Assembly (NCBI GenBank): GCA_954871275.1
Contig: OX940986.1
Span: forward strand, 24,719,183 to 24,783,182
DNA length: 64,000 nucleotides
DNA from: Leptopterna dolabrata
Lineage: Eukaryota; Arthropoda; Insecta; Hemiptera; Miridae
Direction of reading: 5' to 3'
A model generated the notes under the pieces. That model was given only the letters and a program-made list of their open reading frames with translations, was not told the DNA's origin and searched no databases. The translations under genes were made by a program, and so were the position numbers. The number at the start of each line of letters is the position of its first letter. Within the stretch, counting starts at the first letter, position 1. Below, piece after piece: positions 1-13,300 of the stretch.

Positions 1-3000
1 ACGCCAACCTTCCGATACAACTGTAGGCATTGGTTTTAAACAGATCAACAGTTGGTAAAAGTAGTTCTTCCGGATGTAACACGGTAATTCCCGTGTGCAG
101 GTTTGAATAGTTTACCTACGCCACATGAATTTCAAACTTTAATGGGTAACTTCATTGTTAGCAGAAACTGGTTTAAAATACACCAGTTACTAGACCTGGA
201 TAAATGATAATTATATACCTCCAACATTATCAGCGGCGAAGAAGATCCCTACAAGACTGTACCTTTTACTCGTAGACTGCTTCAACCCACCAAATCTAGT
301 TGTGTCTGTAGTTTCTGTTAATAATTGTATGCTGTGTGGAAGATGGTTTTAATAAATCTCGCTGGATTCGAGAGTTTAAGCATTTAAAACTAGATGCGCC
401 ACAAAAAGATTTACGTTCACCGGAACGTGGTAACTAGGTTATATGAAACCAGCCTAGCGATTCTAGTCTATTTCCACACCCAAATCCCATTACTCTCTTG
501 CCTTACATAATATTAAATCCCACGAAAAAGATAGAAGAGACATTTTTTTCGTCTTGACTCACTGATTCCCAAGGACTTTTCTCATGGGGTGTGTAAGACC
601 TATTCCCGACATGATTTTTTTCCCTCTCCTATGGGCCACCAGCCAAGAAGCCACCTATACATATAGTGACTCAGACTTGGAAGGCACGTTTAGTTAGAGC
701 ACCCCCTGACTCATAGGGGGGCTACGCCTTCCCGCTCATAACCAATACCTATTTTTAACCCATTGGTCTCCATCGTACCCCTCTTAGTCTGCTCCTTTCG
801 TATCCGAAAACTTCCACCCTGTATTGTATTAAATATATCCCTAGAGAGTTATGTGAATGTCCCAGAAATAAACTCGGAAAACGACCTGTCTATCGCCATT
901 CTTTAGCCTTTTACCTTGAACTATGAATTTCAAAGATTTGTCCCGAATTCCCATTGAAAAGGCCGTCAATCTATTTTTGCATTCTTTACCTAATAATAAA
1001 TTTAATTCATTGGATTGGGACTCCACATTTCAAATGGTACCTAGTGTAGGTAGGTTTGGAAGATTAGAAAGTTTTTTGGTTAATTGTACGTCTAAATTTG
1101 GTAGCTGCAAACTCAACTTCTGCTTCTGCTTTTCTCACCGGTGCAATTTAAGCTGCTGAAAAATCAAATTCTATCTACTGCTCTTAGGACTCTGTGTAAT
1201 GCGTTTAAATTGCCATAAGTAAGACTTGGATTACAAATTATAATTAGTATTTTATTAGATAATTATATAGAATGGTATTTCTGACTATTGAGCTTGTCTT
1301 ATAGGTGCAATTTAAATTTATTTTGTGGTTTGAATGGTAGGTAGAGATTTGGTTGATGCAACAATCAGAGTTGTCCTCATTATAATTCATCGTTCAAGGA
1401 TTTTGGCACATCTTTAGCTATCAACAATCTATTCGTAATAGATTAAATATGAATGTTGGACCTGCAAGGGTAATCAAAAATTCAGGTATCGTCCCCAATC
1501 CGACTTCCGGGTTCTTAGTAAAGTTGCCTTGATAATTGCTGCGGTTGCATCAAACACTTTTGGCAGACGAACTAATGAAAAACTGAGTTATTCAGTTTTT
1601 TGGAAATAGTCCTTGTAAAATCACGAAGGATATTCACTGCAGTCAGAGCAGACTCTGTCTGTTCACAGCTATCTAAGCTAACGATGGCGTCTGTACGACT
1701 AATGTCTATGAGTTTTGAAGCTAGTTAGAGACTTGCGAGTGGCAGGGTGTCTGGACATTCTCATGGCCGTGCTTCAGAAGAGCATCTTGTTTAATATCGG
1801 ATGGGCAATCAATTTGTCCGGCAAAGGAGAGTTGAGCAATCAGCCGTGACCCCGTTGCACATGCTCCGTCTAGGGGTACCTCCATCTTTGGAAGGTCTTG
1901 TCCTAGATTCTACCGCCCTAGATCCCTTGAAAACGATAGTGAACTCCGCAGAAATAAAAAATATTATCATCTGATTTGAACTCGGTGGAGAGGTGAGTGA
2001 ACTCTCCTCCGTTCCCTATAAATTAATGTGATTGTAAGGCTCATCATGAAATTCTGCATAAACCTTTGATGCACCTAGGCTCCAGTTTTGTTATTAAGCC
2101 TTCCTCAGAGTTATTGTAGATGGTAGAAACCTATGAAACTACACCATTCCCTCGTTACCTATTTAGTGGAGGACGTTTTTACAGTAGGTAGGTAGGTACT
2201 TATCAACCCATTGTCTAACAATCCAGTTAAATAGTATAGTTTTTCCGTGGGTGATAAAGAGATGGTTCGACTTTGCTCCCCAGTCTTTCTCTGACATTCA
2301 GTGAGATGTTCTTATAACTTGGATCGAAATGCAAACAGGCACAGTAATATTATCTTGGTAGACGAATATCTACAAGTCAAGATTACAGCAACTGATATAA
2401 TTCACCTTTTGTATTCCTAAGGGTACTAATCACTGTAATTTACGATTCTGCAAACTGTTAAGGTGGATTTATTATTAAAATGATGGAGTGTGAAATGGAT
2501 AGGTAGGTAAGTATAACCTAACGTTCTACTGGGATGTTTAAACGACACTATTATGGTCAGTTTCATCAGATCTGCAAGGAGTGTACTGGTGGTGGGGGTT
2601 TTCAGATGCAGCAGTGTGAAAGCCACTTCCATTTTAGTCAAACACCGTTTCTTACTGCATTACAACGGCTTTGAAATGTCGCATTCTCAAAACCACAGGT
2701 CGTTGCTACTCGCGAGGCAGTTCGTCTCTCCCCTAAAAACGGTTGGTCCAGGTGTCATGAAGCCAGGTGAAACTCGTCTGAAGCCAACGCTGATGCGGGC
2801 GGTGTCCAAATATAGCTTAGATCCACATCTTGCTCTCCGAGCTGAGAAAATAGACCAGAAGGAAAACTACAACATCCCTACAACGTCTTTTCAGGTTCCC
2901 GTCCGTTCTAATTCGTAGACATCTTACAACCGTCCGCTTCAAATCTCACGCTTTAAGGACCAGCGGACTTCTTCAAACCAATAAGAAACCTGAGAAAATT

Positions 3001-3871
3001 TTTGAATTCCTTCCTCGCAAGTTCTCGAGTTGACTGGTTCGAGATATATTTTTCCCTCACAAAACGTTGCTTGAGGTGTTGGCTGCGGCTCAACGTTTAT
3101 AAATTCCCTTGTTCTCAATATTATTATTTTCACCACTTGTTCTGCACTTCATCCGAAAAAGTAGAATTTGACTCACACAATTTCTTCGTTAGAGCGTACG
3201 ATCATGCTGATGATTCATGTGGTTTCTAATGGCCTTGAACTTAATTGGATACCTATTTGATTTGAAAAGAAGGCGATTATGCATATCAGTTGCTCAACTG
3301 CGATGGGAACGTCCATGATTCGACTCCAAACATCCTAAATAACATTCCATTTCTCCTATGCAATTCTCCTCGGATTTCGTTTTTCATTCAATCGTTTTTA
3401 TCCAAAATCAGGAATACACTTAAAAATAACTAAAAGTAAATGAAAAGATAATATTGCAGTGAAAATATTTATTACATAGACTTTCCGTTTGTTACATTTT
3501 GACTTAAATTTAACTGTTATAAGTACATAACTGATCCTTTGTTTCATCACTTATTCCATAAAGCTTTACGCACACATTGATTCAATCTTGAATTGAAGGC
3601 ACTAAGCATGAAAGCACATTAAATTTTTATAAATATGAAATTAAGTAGTGTCATGTTTCTTGGTAACCGTACCATTATCCCTGACTAGAATCCTGGTTTA
3701 TCAATTCCCGTAGGTATTTAGATGTTATGGTAACAATGTTTCTGAACTGGTTTTTGTGGATGTAGGAATGTAGTTCACAAACATTTCTTATTTTTCTCGA
3801 ATGACAACCAGAAAATTTTACATCTTGAAATCTACTTGTGATAATAGTTAACCACTACATTCCTTCCGGGT
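1..3871 (-). other. Downstream sls intron, no recognisable content
   Basis: No Ig, PEVK-like or other sallimus exon was recognised on the minus strand. A 121-codon open frame on the plus strand (2553-2918) shows no family signature. Confidence 0.5.
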
Positions 3872-3877
3872 TTTATT
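3872..3877 (-). terminator. sls: Candidate poly(A) signal AATAAA for kettin
   Basis: TTTATT on the plus strand is AATAAA on the minus strand, about 300 nt after the read-through stop. It is the first such hexamer downstream. Confidence 0.4.
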
Positions 3878-4174
3878 GCAATAAATAGATAGGTAACTAA
3901 CTTAAAGATAAAAAGCGCAAATTCGTCATCAACAATAATAATTTAACTCAAGCATTTAGCTTTCTATTTCATACCCGTTAAAAAAGCATAAAGGGTAGGC
4001 ATTTTAAAAGCGAGAATATTGAGCGTCTTGTTTGTTTCCAAGCACCACACCGACACCGCTGTTTTGTGAAACAGCATGAAAATCGTTCTACGGTATCAAC
4101 ATTTTCGTCGAACAACAAAATTGCCAGTTTTTCAAATTTTCCAGTTATTGTTTTCAAATGGGGTATAACTTGTT
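3872..4174 (-). other. sls: Putative 3' UTR of the kettin isoform
   Basis: Lies between the read-through stop and the first AATAAA on the minus strand. AT-rich, with no other feature. Confidence 0.45.
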
Positions 4175-4318
4175 TTAAGAGGGCTTACTTTTGACGATGA
4201 GTTTGGCGGTCGTTTCCGCTTGGCCTGCGGAGTTGGTCGCGCGGCAAGTGAAAACCCCGGAGTCTTCCTCGTAGGTGGTGGCGACCAAAAGTACCACGTT
4301 TTTACCTTCGTGTATCAT
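4175..4318 (-). CDS. sls: sls exon 70: Ig35, second half, and kettin stop
   Basis: VVLLVATTYEEDSGVFTC, then RATNSAGQAETTAKLIVK. The donor GTAAGC starts at 4188, so the spliced exon is 4189-4318. Reading through the donor adds SKPS and a TAA at 4175-4177. Kettin is known to end after Ig35, so the read-through form is the likely kettin terminus and the spliced form the longer sallimus. Confidence 0.92.
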   Translation of the reverse strand: MIHEGKNVVLLVATTYEEDSGVFTCRATNSAGQAETTAKLIVKSKPS

Positions 4319-7300
4319 CTGTAATCAGACACATAGAGATAATTTGAAACCTATTTGTTGCGGACCACCATACATCCTATCAGAACAACGAATTTGGCCT
4401 TATTCTGTATGTAAGTTCTTCAACCATACTCAACCCCGATAATAAGCCCTGTACTGCTAGCTCACAGAGAGTGACTCCCCTCCCGCAACACAAAGCCTAG
4501 CTTTAAAGTGGGAGGGTAATTTTCCTAATAACAGCGAATTGTTCTAGTAAATACATTGTTGTGGAAAATAAAATAATTCAATTCAGTTCAATCCACGACA
4601 CGAGACCATCGCTATAGTGTTTCCCAACTCCCACCTGCCCTGGTCAGTTTCCGAGGTATGAGTAGAAGATCTTGCATGTTAAACTAAAAGCAAACATTTT
4701 GAAGTTAGTTACATTTAATTTCTGAGGGCACGTTTTTCGTTACTGAAAGAGAACAGTCCTTTCAGCTGTTCTTTTCATCATACAGGTGAATATCAATGCA
4801 TAAATTTTATATTTATATAAAAATTTGTTTGTATCGGGATGGATTCAGAATGCTCTGAAGCAAATTTCTTCGAAAAAGCGTTCAAAAATTCATATAGGTA
4901 CCCATTGCAATTAATAATACTGTCGGAAATTCTCTAAAACACCCAGCATGAGTTCATGTTTACCCATTGTATTAAATCGCAATCAGATGAAATTATGGTG
5001 TTGGGATCGGTCACATAATCGAAATTATTGGTTATAGTCAATGTCGTATAATTACTGGTGAATTTTATCCTTGATTCATATAACTCCAGACAACCATACT
5101 GACCTGGGTTATAGTATAAGTCAATTCGTGTAGTTAGGAACATTTCGCATGACTGAAACTTTTTATTCATTTATTTTATGTTTGTTGTAAATATTAAGCC
5201 CAACTGCAATAGAGCACGTTATACGAGTATTGTCTGGTTTGGCTTGCATACAAATATCTGGTGACAAGAGATGCGTAAATCACCTCCCACGACAGTGTCC
5301 ACGCTTGAGAGAGACCGCCCCCAAGGTTTCCGGATTCTTTGCCAGATCTGTAGTGAACTAATTTTAAGAATAAAGCCTTGTTCTTCTTTTAGTATCAAGC
5401 GGTTTGTTTGTAACGTGTTAAATTGTTAATGTTAGTTCTTAACGTACCTGGTAATAGTGAAAACGACATCTCGAAGGTAAAATGTAGAATGAAATGAATT
5501 TGTTTTCATACCAGATGGATCAGTGCAACCATGAGGCTTGTTACCGAACAATGTATTACAGAGTGCGACTGAAGAAATAGCTTTGAAAATAGGATATTTA
5601 TTGCAGGAATGTGATACCAGAATGAGCTATAGAATCGTGACGGAAACGGACGAGACCTCCACTAACATCGGCCGAATGTGAATTGTTTTTAAAAAACAAA
5701 AGAATGCAAATGTTCACGCTAATTAACTGTTACGAGCTAATTGGTGCGTTTTCCCACTAAGATATGACAAGCGACCTTCCAAGCGCTAATGAACGAGGGA
5801 CCGTAGATTAAAATGCTATCGTTTCACCGATATTGCGAGCTGCCGTAAATTACGAGTAGGATATCATTCGGCTCCATTTGCGAAGATAAAGTGCATCATT
5901 CTACGGGCTTCGTTTTCTCGCGGTACGTACCTTGGCAGTTTCTCGTGAAATAATTGGGCAAACTCCTTGGCCGCTTTCCCACATCTAGGAAGATTCCGCT
6001 TCTACCTCGTTTTGAGTTAATAAATTATGACCCTTAGGATCCTTAATATAATGAAAAGTGGGCAGTTTAGACTCCACACATTCGTTACGTAAGCCATAAT
6101 AATGCGTTGATGTAGGTACGTATCTTTTATAAATACTAGATGCGTCATCCAACTCATCAAACTGTACCCCAATTACCAATCAAACAGGCAATCTTTGATG
6201 AAGTTTCCACCAGTTGAATACATCAAAATAAAAGTCCGTGTCTCCTTATGCTCAGATTTAGCAAAACATCCATTGGCTCTTGAAAACTTCATCCAGATCG
6301 GCCTTACGCTATTATTCCACCAATCAGTGTGGAATTCGCTCTGAGCCAATTCCCAACTTGTATCATCCCCAAAAATTTCAGCGAAATCGGCGGAATAGAG
6401 CCGGTGTTATGAGCGTTGCAAGGTTTTCGTTGTTCGCGATTGGAGTTCACGATAATAATAATTCCGATCGTCAAGGAGTTCATGGAATCATCGTTCATTT
6501 CCTTCTGCTAACCTTCGTAAATGAATTATAACTATAGGAATTGCCTGATAAATGTCCTGTTTCGAGTACCTACCTACCTGGTTTGGCGAATTTGTGCCTT
6601 TTGCAATGAAGGAAAGAATTGTTGTCCTCAACTCAAAAATAGGTTTTTAGGATTTTTATAACCCGATTATTGCATTAAGTTCTGATTTACATAATCAAAA
6701 AATTTGTTTTATATTTTTGAATTCAACTTGGCCTAGAGAAGTGATCGGGAAAATTGTGAAAATCCAAGTCGCTCAAATGGAAAAATTCAATTAGGCATAA
6801 TTTTTAATGCGTTCATATTTCTTTTCGGTCACTGATATCGGAGTCTTGGGCGTGTGAATGTAACGTCTCTTATGAAAACATCGAGTAGACAGGTACAAAA
6901 ACGGAGGTAAATTAGTGTGTGGAAGTTAATAAAATAAATTTAATAAAAAGTAGTAACAAGTAAGTACCATTTAAGTAGGTACCTATTAAAAGTCCATCGC
7001 CCTATGGTTCCCTTAATGCACTCTTTCCCCATCCTGAATTTCAGTTGAATAATGACCATCAAACATTCAGATCCATCGAGACTTCTTCTACTTCTTCATT
7101 TTTAATTTGACGGGCTTTACCAAGGCTAATAACGAGCTGCGATACACAAAACGTTCGCCCACGTCAACTAGTAAAGTGCCCTGTTGATTCAACCTCAACG
7201 AGGCGTATAAAAATGCCACCCACGCGGAGGTGCAAATCGGTAACCTGAAAGTTCACGGGTTTTGAACTGTGTCCAATTTTGATACTATGGCCTACAATCG

Positions 7301-10300
7301 AAAATATTTTTAAAACCTCGTCAATTTTCCGCTCCCACGCCGAACCGTCCGCGACAAACCACCGTCCGACTCACCGCTTTTGTAAATATAAATGATACGA
7401 GCTTCGTGACTCAGCCAAGGGCGAGAGCGTTAATTTTGGATCATCACAGTGCATTGTTCTCCCTCATCGAATGCCGATGGAAACTCAGATTTCGAAAGAG
7501 ACAACCCTTTGGAAAATTGGTTAAGTTCTGACCAATCAATACAATGCAAGATGGAACAACATAACGTTACGCACATGTAGATAACATTTTTAGAAAAATA
7601 ACAATTTGAAATATTTCACGTGACAAGCACTTGTTTCAAGTAAATGGACAAGGTTGAGAAAATGCCATTTCGCAACGCTTTCGTGAGAAAAATGTTGATT
7701 ATTCGTTGTAGACCTACTCTTTTCCTTTCTGTTCACACCCATAACAACTGTATTAAAGAAGGTACATACATGTCTGGATATATAACAAACCAAATCACAC
7801 CAAAAAATTGAAGAATGAGTGTTCTAACGATATCTGGGTACCTACAGCGTTAGGCGGCAGTTGTGTATACGTACAAGTACCTAGCATAACGGCTCTTACT
7901 TTGAAACTGATGTCAGATGAACGTCGTCTACTTTGTTACTTTAATACCTCAACATCAAGCATTTTAGACTATCTCTAACATTCTTCCAGGTTGCATCCGT
8001 TGCTTTCTTATTGAAAGTAAGGGGATTCATTGATTTTGGCAGGCCTAATATTAAAGGATTTTAACTGACTTGGTATTATTATTTTGACCTTGAAAAACTA
8101 ACTACTTTAGGCGGGTTAACGGTTACGGTCGTTGTCCTCAAATAGTCAAGCAGGTAGAACATAAAATACAGTTGAATTAGTTGGTGCATGCAAAATGTCG
8201 ATACCTATCTTGAAACAAATTTCGCAGTCCCTCTGTCATTATGCCAACGATATTATCGCGGGTTATGGCGTGCTTGGTTCGTGTTGATTTACTAAGGGCT
8301 GGTTCATCAATATTCTAAATTTGAACGGATGGCTGTTATTCCACGTGCTCAGGGAAATGAAACCAACAGATAAATCTAACATGGAAAATGGCTAGTTATG
8401 TTGTTTGGAGTTGATAACTTTCGAAGGGTTGTTGAGAAAGATTCGCTGATATCATACCTAATAACTAGGTACCTGGGAAGGAAGAAGTGTATAAAAAATT
8501 ATTCAGTACTTAAATGTCCCGGTGACAAAGAAATTTGAGTAGGTAGCGTGTAAAAAACGAAATAGAGGTACCTAGGTATTTACAGTTGTAGTACTGGTAT
8601 TTACTCGTCTCAGGTTGAGAATTGATACAGTGAGGAACAACTCATTACCCAGCCTGAACTGCATACCACTAATAAGTAGGTACCTACTCAGGGCGTATGC
8701 TGTAGGTAGGGTGCTTCGCTTCCTTTTCAACGTCTTGGTAAAATCTGGACTTATGAAGACCCGCTGATTTATACTATTGTAGCCATTTAAACGGGTATCG
8801 ATAAATGCCCATATTTAACTGACTTATTTCGCTAACTGGGATCGGCTGGATGAATCAGCCGAAACGACTGTGTAAATATTGATAAACCGGCCCTAATCCC
8901 CTTATAGACATTTTAATTAAGGTAATTTAATCAGGGTTCAAGTTTTACCTGGAAATCGGGGCTCTGAGGTATGAGATCCCCTTCTCTGTACCACTGGATA
9001 GTCGGTACAGGTTTGCCGGTTACTTGAGTCCTGAACTGGGCGGAAGCCCCTTCGGCCACCACGACATCTCTCATTTGCGTCAAAGTCGGGGCGACATCAG
9101 TGCTATCGGGCTCTGTAAACAGATCAGTACGACAGCTAGTTGAGTGTCCATGTACAGAAATACAAACAACTTCCAGTCATGCATTAAGCCGGTAACTTCT
9201 AGCTATTCATACCTCCAAACAACTCAAATTTCACCTTTTTTTAAGAAAATATTTTCATCTCACAAAATAGTCTTTTCTGTCTCAAGTCACCATCCATTGC
9301 ACTCCGCTTTTGATAATTTCACAAAGGTTTCGTAATTTTTAGTTTTTTTTCTAGCAAAGTGGGGTCTAGCTTTTTTTGACCCAAAAAAGCTGCAATTTGA
9401 TCCACTTTTCCGTTTTCGAAAGTTCCTCACGTTCATCCTTTTGTTTGAAATTGCGAACATTTTTGAGAATGAGAAACAAAAGGGCAATGTCAGATACCGT
9501 CCGGAATGACGCTACGTATACACATGACAATCCTGGGACAGATTCAGAATGCTCTAAAACGAGAAAGAATCGCAGATATTTTCAAAAATTCATGTTTACC
9601 TACTTACCTGCTAAACATTTTGGACACATTGCAATACCTAGCAAAGTTTTGCTGAAAATTCGTTAAGTGGACTATAGTTTGTAAGTAAAGTTTAATGTTA
9701 AAACAAACTTTGTTGACTTGTTTTAATATTATGCACTCAGCCAAATATATTTTGACGATGTACCTCTTGTGCAGAGGTGTTACACAAATAAATTTATTAT
9801 TATTTCGAAGAACAAAACACGCTTATTTTCATTATTAACCATCCCAATATATCCATTCAATACGTTCATGCTTCCCGAACCCTGCGCATCAAGCCAGTGC
9901 CCCTGGTCATTCGTCGAGGCGTCATCGGAAGCCATTCGGTTTCACGTCGTCACCCCTGCGCTCTACATTTATATATATGAGGCAAAATGTATCTGAATTC
10001 GTGACTACCTACCCAAAACTTTAAGGTTGGCAGACAGCGAAGTCTTGCCGGATGGGTTGGAGGCCTCGCATCGGTAGACTCCCTCGTCTTCAGGGAACAC
10101 CTCAGTGATTCTCAAAGTGTGCACATCGCCGTCTCTTCCCATCTGGAAATACTTGCTGGGCTTGATGGGCTGATTCCCCTTGAACCATTGAACCGTCGGA
10201 GCTGTAACAATAAACAGCATCTTGAAAATTGGAACATTTATGAAGCTTGAAAGTGCTTCATTAGGTCAAGCTATAAAGTCAAGCAGTCATCATTTCCTTT

Positions 10301-13300
10301 GTTATTCGACTACTTCCGTAATCACTACAATAAAATCCTCGCATCCTCTTACTACTACATCAAAGAGCTCAACTACCTATGTCTGTTATTAGTGAACAAC
10401 TATCAGTAAGCATTGTATGCTCAAGAAGCAGCAATAAACGTCAGTATTAATTTTCAAAGTTGAAGACGTAATTGAGCAATTTAAACGGTGTTTGCTGTAA
10501 CAACCACGTACCTAACTGTTTTGTAGGACGTTACTTATACTCAGAGAAATGTTGACTATGAAACCATGGTTCTCTTCTAGAATGCCTACCGATTTGTTTA
10601 CCATCGAACCGATGATTTGGACCTGATTTGGGCCGTGGTTTACTCAGTTTACTCCGGAATATTCAAATTCCGTTTGCGTAACTTAGTTGGTGTACTGCCT
10701 CGAACTAAATATCCAGTTTACTCTTTTTTTCAATTGTCAAAAAATACCCTATTTCTGACACGTTTCAACGTCGAATTCACAGTACCTACCTATCGATCCA
10801 TTATCACGAACACACCGGGCCCCTTGTTCGCTCTGTCTTCTATACACATTTCGGCACTCGTATCCTTGAAGTTCTTTCAAGTTGCTAATTATCCGCTCAA
10901 ACTATCCTCGGCAACCGTCCAGATTTGCCGCAAAAACATTCAAGGCATAAATCTCACTTCAACTGGGCCTTCTGTGGTTTATTTCGGCAAGTGAATCTAA
11001 TGCAAAGCTAACGCAAAGAACGGTGAGTTCCGCGGAACGCTCATGTGTTTTGGGAGGCCTATCTACTTATAAGGTTAGACTGGTTGCGATATATACTCAT
11101 CTTGAATTTCTTTTCGTGAATTCGTTTTGGTTGAAATTGGCATCCTGTACAGACGGCAATGGCCGCAGTTGGCGAGAATGTTGGCTTTTTATCGGGACGA
11201 TGCACATTTTAAGAATGTTTGCTGGCTGAGAAAAATGATTTTACTTGTTGGTAGTTTTAATAATGCAGTGTTTGCCAATAACACTGAAAATGAACACCGA
11301 ATTTGTCTGACGGTCTTCAGTTGGAAAAACATATTGGCAGCGGTGTTTGGAATAGAAGGAACGAGTCAAACTGTGCCTGCATTCAGAGATTTTTGCTTAA
11401 ATGATTACTCCTTTGCTGACCATTTACGCAAAAATCCCCGATTCGTTGGCACCTCAATAATATAATGAACCTTTCAGTATTGTGCCTTACCTGGCTTGCC
11501 AGCGATCTTGCATTTGAACAAAACAGGCTGCCCTTCCTTCCTCGACTGGTCAGTCAGTTTTTCGATGACAGACGGAGCGGACTGGGGACCGGCAGGCTCG
11601 GTTTTCCCGGGCGTTGCACCTGGGCCCTTCTTGGGAGACTCGACAAGAAGTTCAGCCTCACAGCGGGCTTCGCCAGCCTGATTGATGGCAACGCATTCGT
11701 AGTTACCAGAGTCTTCGGGAGCACTTTCAATGATCAGAAGCGTGTACGTGTTGTCCTCTTCCAGAACCTTGTACCTGATGTCTGAAGTTATCTTCTTTCC
11801 ATTCTGTAAGTAGATACAATTTTTTCATCGTACCGTGACTCTGTGGTCGGTGTATGTTTGTATGTTGCAATCGAATCTAGGAATCAATACGATATATACG
11901 AGGCTACTGACGGAAGAATGTTTGGAGTTTGAGGGGTCAAAACCATCACGCCTTAATCTGCGTGTACCTACCCTTAATTTGTTGGTCCGTAACCATGCCT
12001 TAAAAACGAATGTCTGGATGACTATTAACAATTTTAATTCAATTAGTCGCCAGCTTGGCCAAGGAACGCATTTGTGATTGCTTGAATGGATAGACCCCCA
12101 GTATTAGGTATAAGACCAAAGCAAATCCAGCTGTACGTACTAGGCCAAACCGTCTTAACTTCCTATTTTATTCCACACAGCACGTTAAATTAGTTTTGTA
12201 CTACCCACTCTCACTGTTTGCTTATTGTAAGACCCACTTGAAATTCTTTTGCGTAGGATGATTGGCAAAACTTTACAAGATGTATATAAGAAAAATTCGT
12301 TTGTGTAGCGTTTCCCATGCAGATTTACATTCCAACCTAGTCCAAAAGACCTTCCTTCAAAAAGTGCAAAAATGGGGATAGGACGCTCTTCCTTAGCATA
12401 GCAGAATAAGTGAGTGGTTCATGCGTTTACCTTGAGCCAGTAGACGTCTAACGGTTTGGATCCGTCGATCTTGGCGTCGAACCTGGCGAGCTGTCCAGCC
12501 TTGATCGCAGCACTCTGCACGGTTGTCAAGAAGCTAGGAGGTATCACGCCACCGCGCCCCGTCCTCTTCCTCTCTTCGACGACGAGGTTCGCCGAGCACT
12601 TGGCCCGCCCTCCTCTGTTTTCGGCTATCACTGAGAAGACTCCTGAGTCCTCCAGGAAGACCTGGCGGAGGACGAGGATGGACTTGGTGGAGAAAGTGTG
12701 GACTTGGAGGTCCGGACTGCTGGTGATGGGGAAGTCCTCCCTATACCATTGTATCTTAGGTAGTGGTTCTCCGTCGAACTCAACCTCGAAACGAGCGGGT
12801 TCGTTTTCAAAGGCGCGACAGGGTTGAATTTTCTTCGTGAAAACAGGCGGAACGGCAGGTTTCTAAATAAAAAAATTAAAAAAAATTAACCGTTCCGGGG
12901 GGAATGTGAAATACGATTAAGTTGGTCTTCAGTTCATACGTAACCAACAAACATTGTAACCAAATTATTATAAGTATAGGTATGTGGAATACTTGCAGCC
13001 TACCTACCCGTTATAAAATATTGATAGTGTTGTTGGTATTACGAAATTACATCGAAAACGAACAAACCAATCGTTTTGATACCATTGGCATCCTCCCAAT
13101 TCACTCCACGTTCCCAAAATAAATTACGCGCTGACCTACATCCTTGTACCTCAATTTTACTTTATTTATTCGCAACTGACTCTATTTCATACATTTTGGA
13201 ATTATGCTTCATTGAATAACAGTGAGCATTACACACACTGTAGCTGTCAAAGCGACTTTCTTAACATGCTAATTATTCAATTAGGATTTGGGACAATTTG

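Noticed and set aside
2553..2918. 121-codon open frame on the plus strand
   Set aside because: No recognisable motif and no supporting splice or neighbour context.
10617..11465. Open frames of 112-125 codons on the plus strand
   Set aside because: They lie in an intron, with no family resemblance and no start context.
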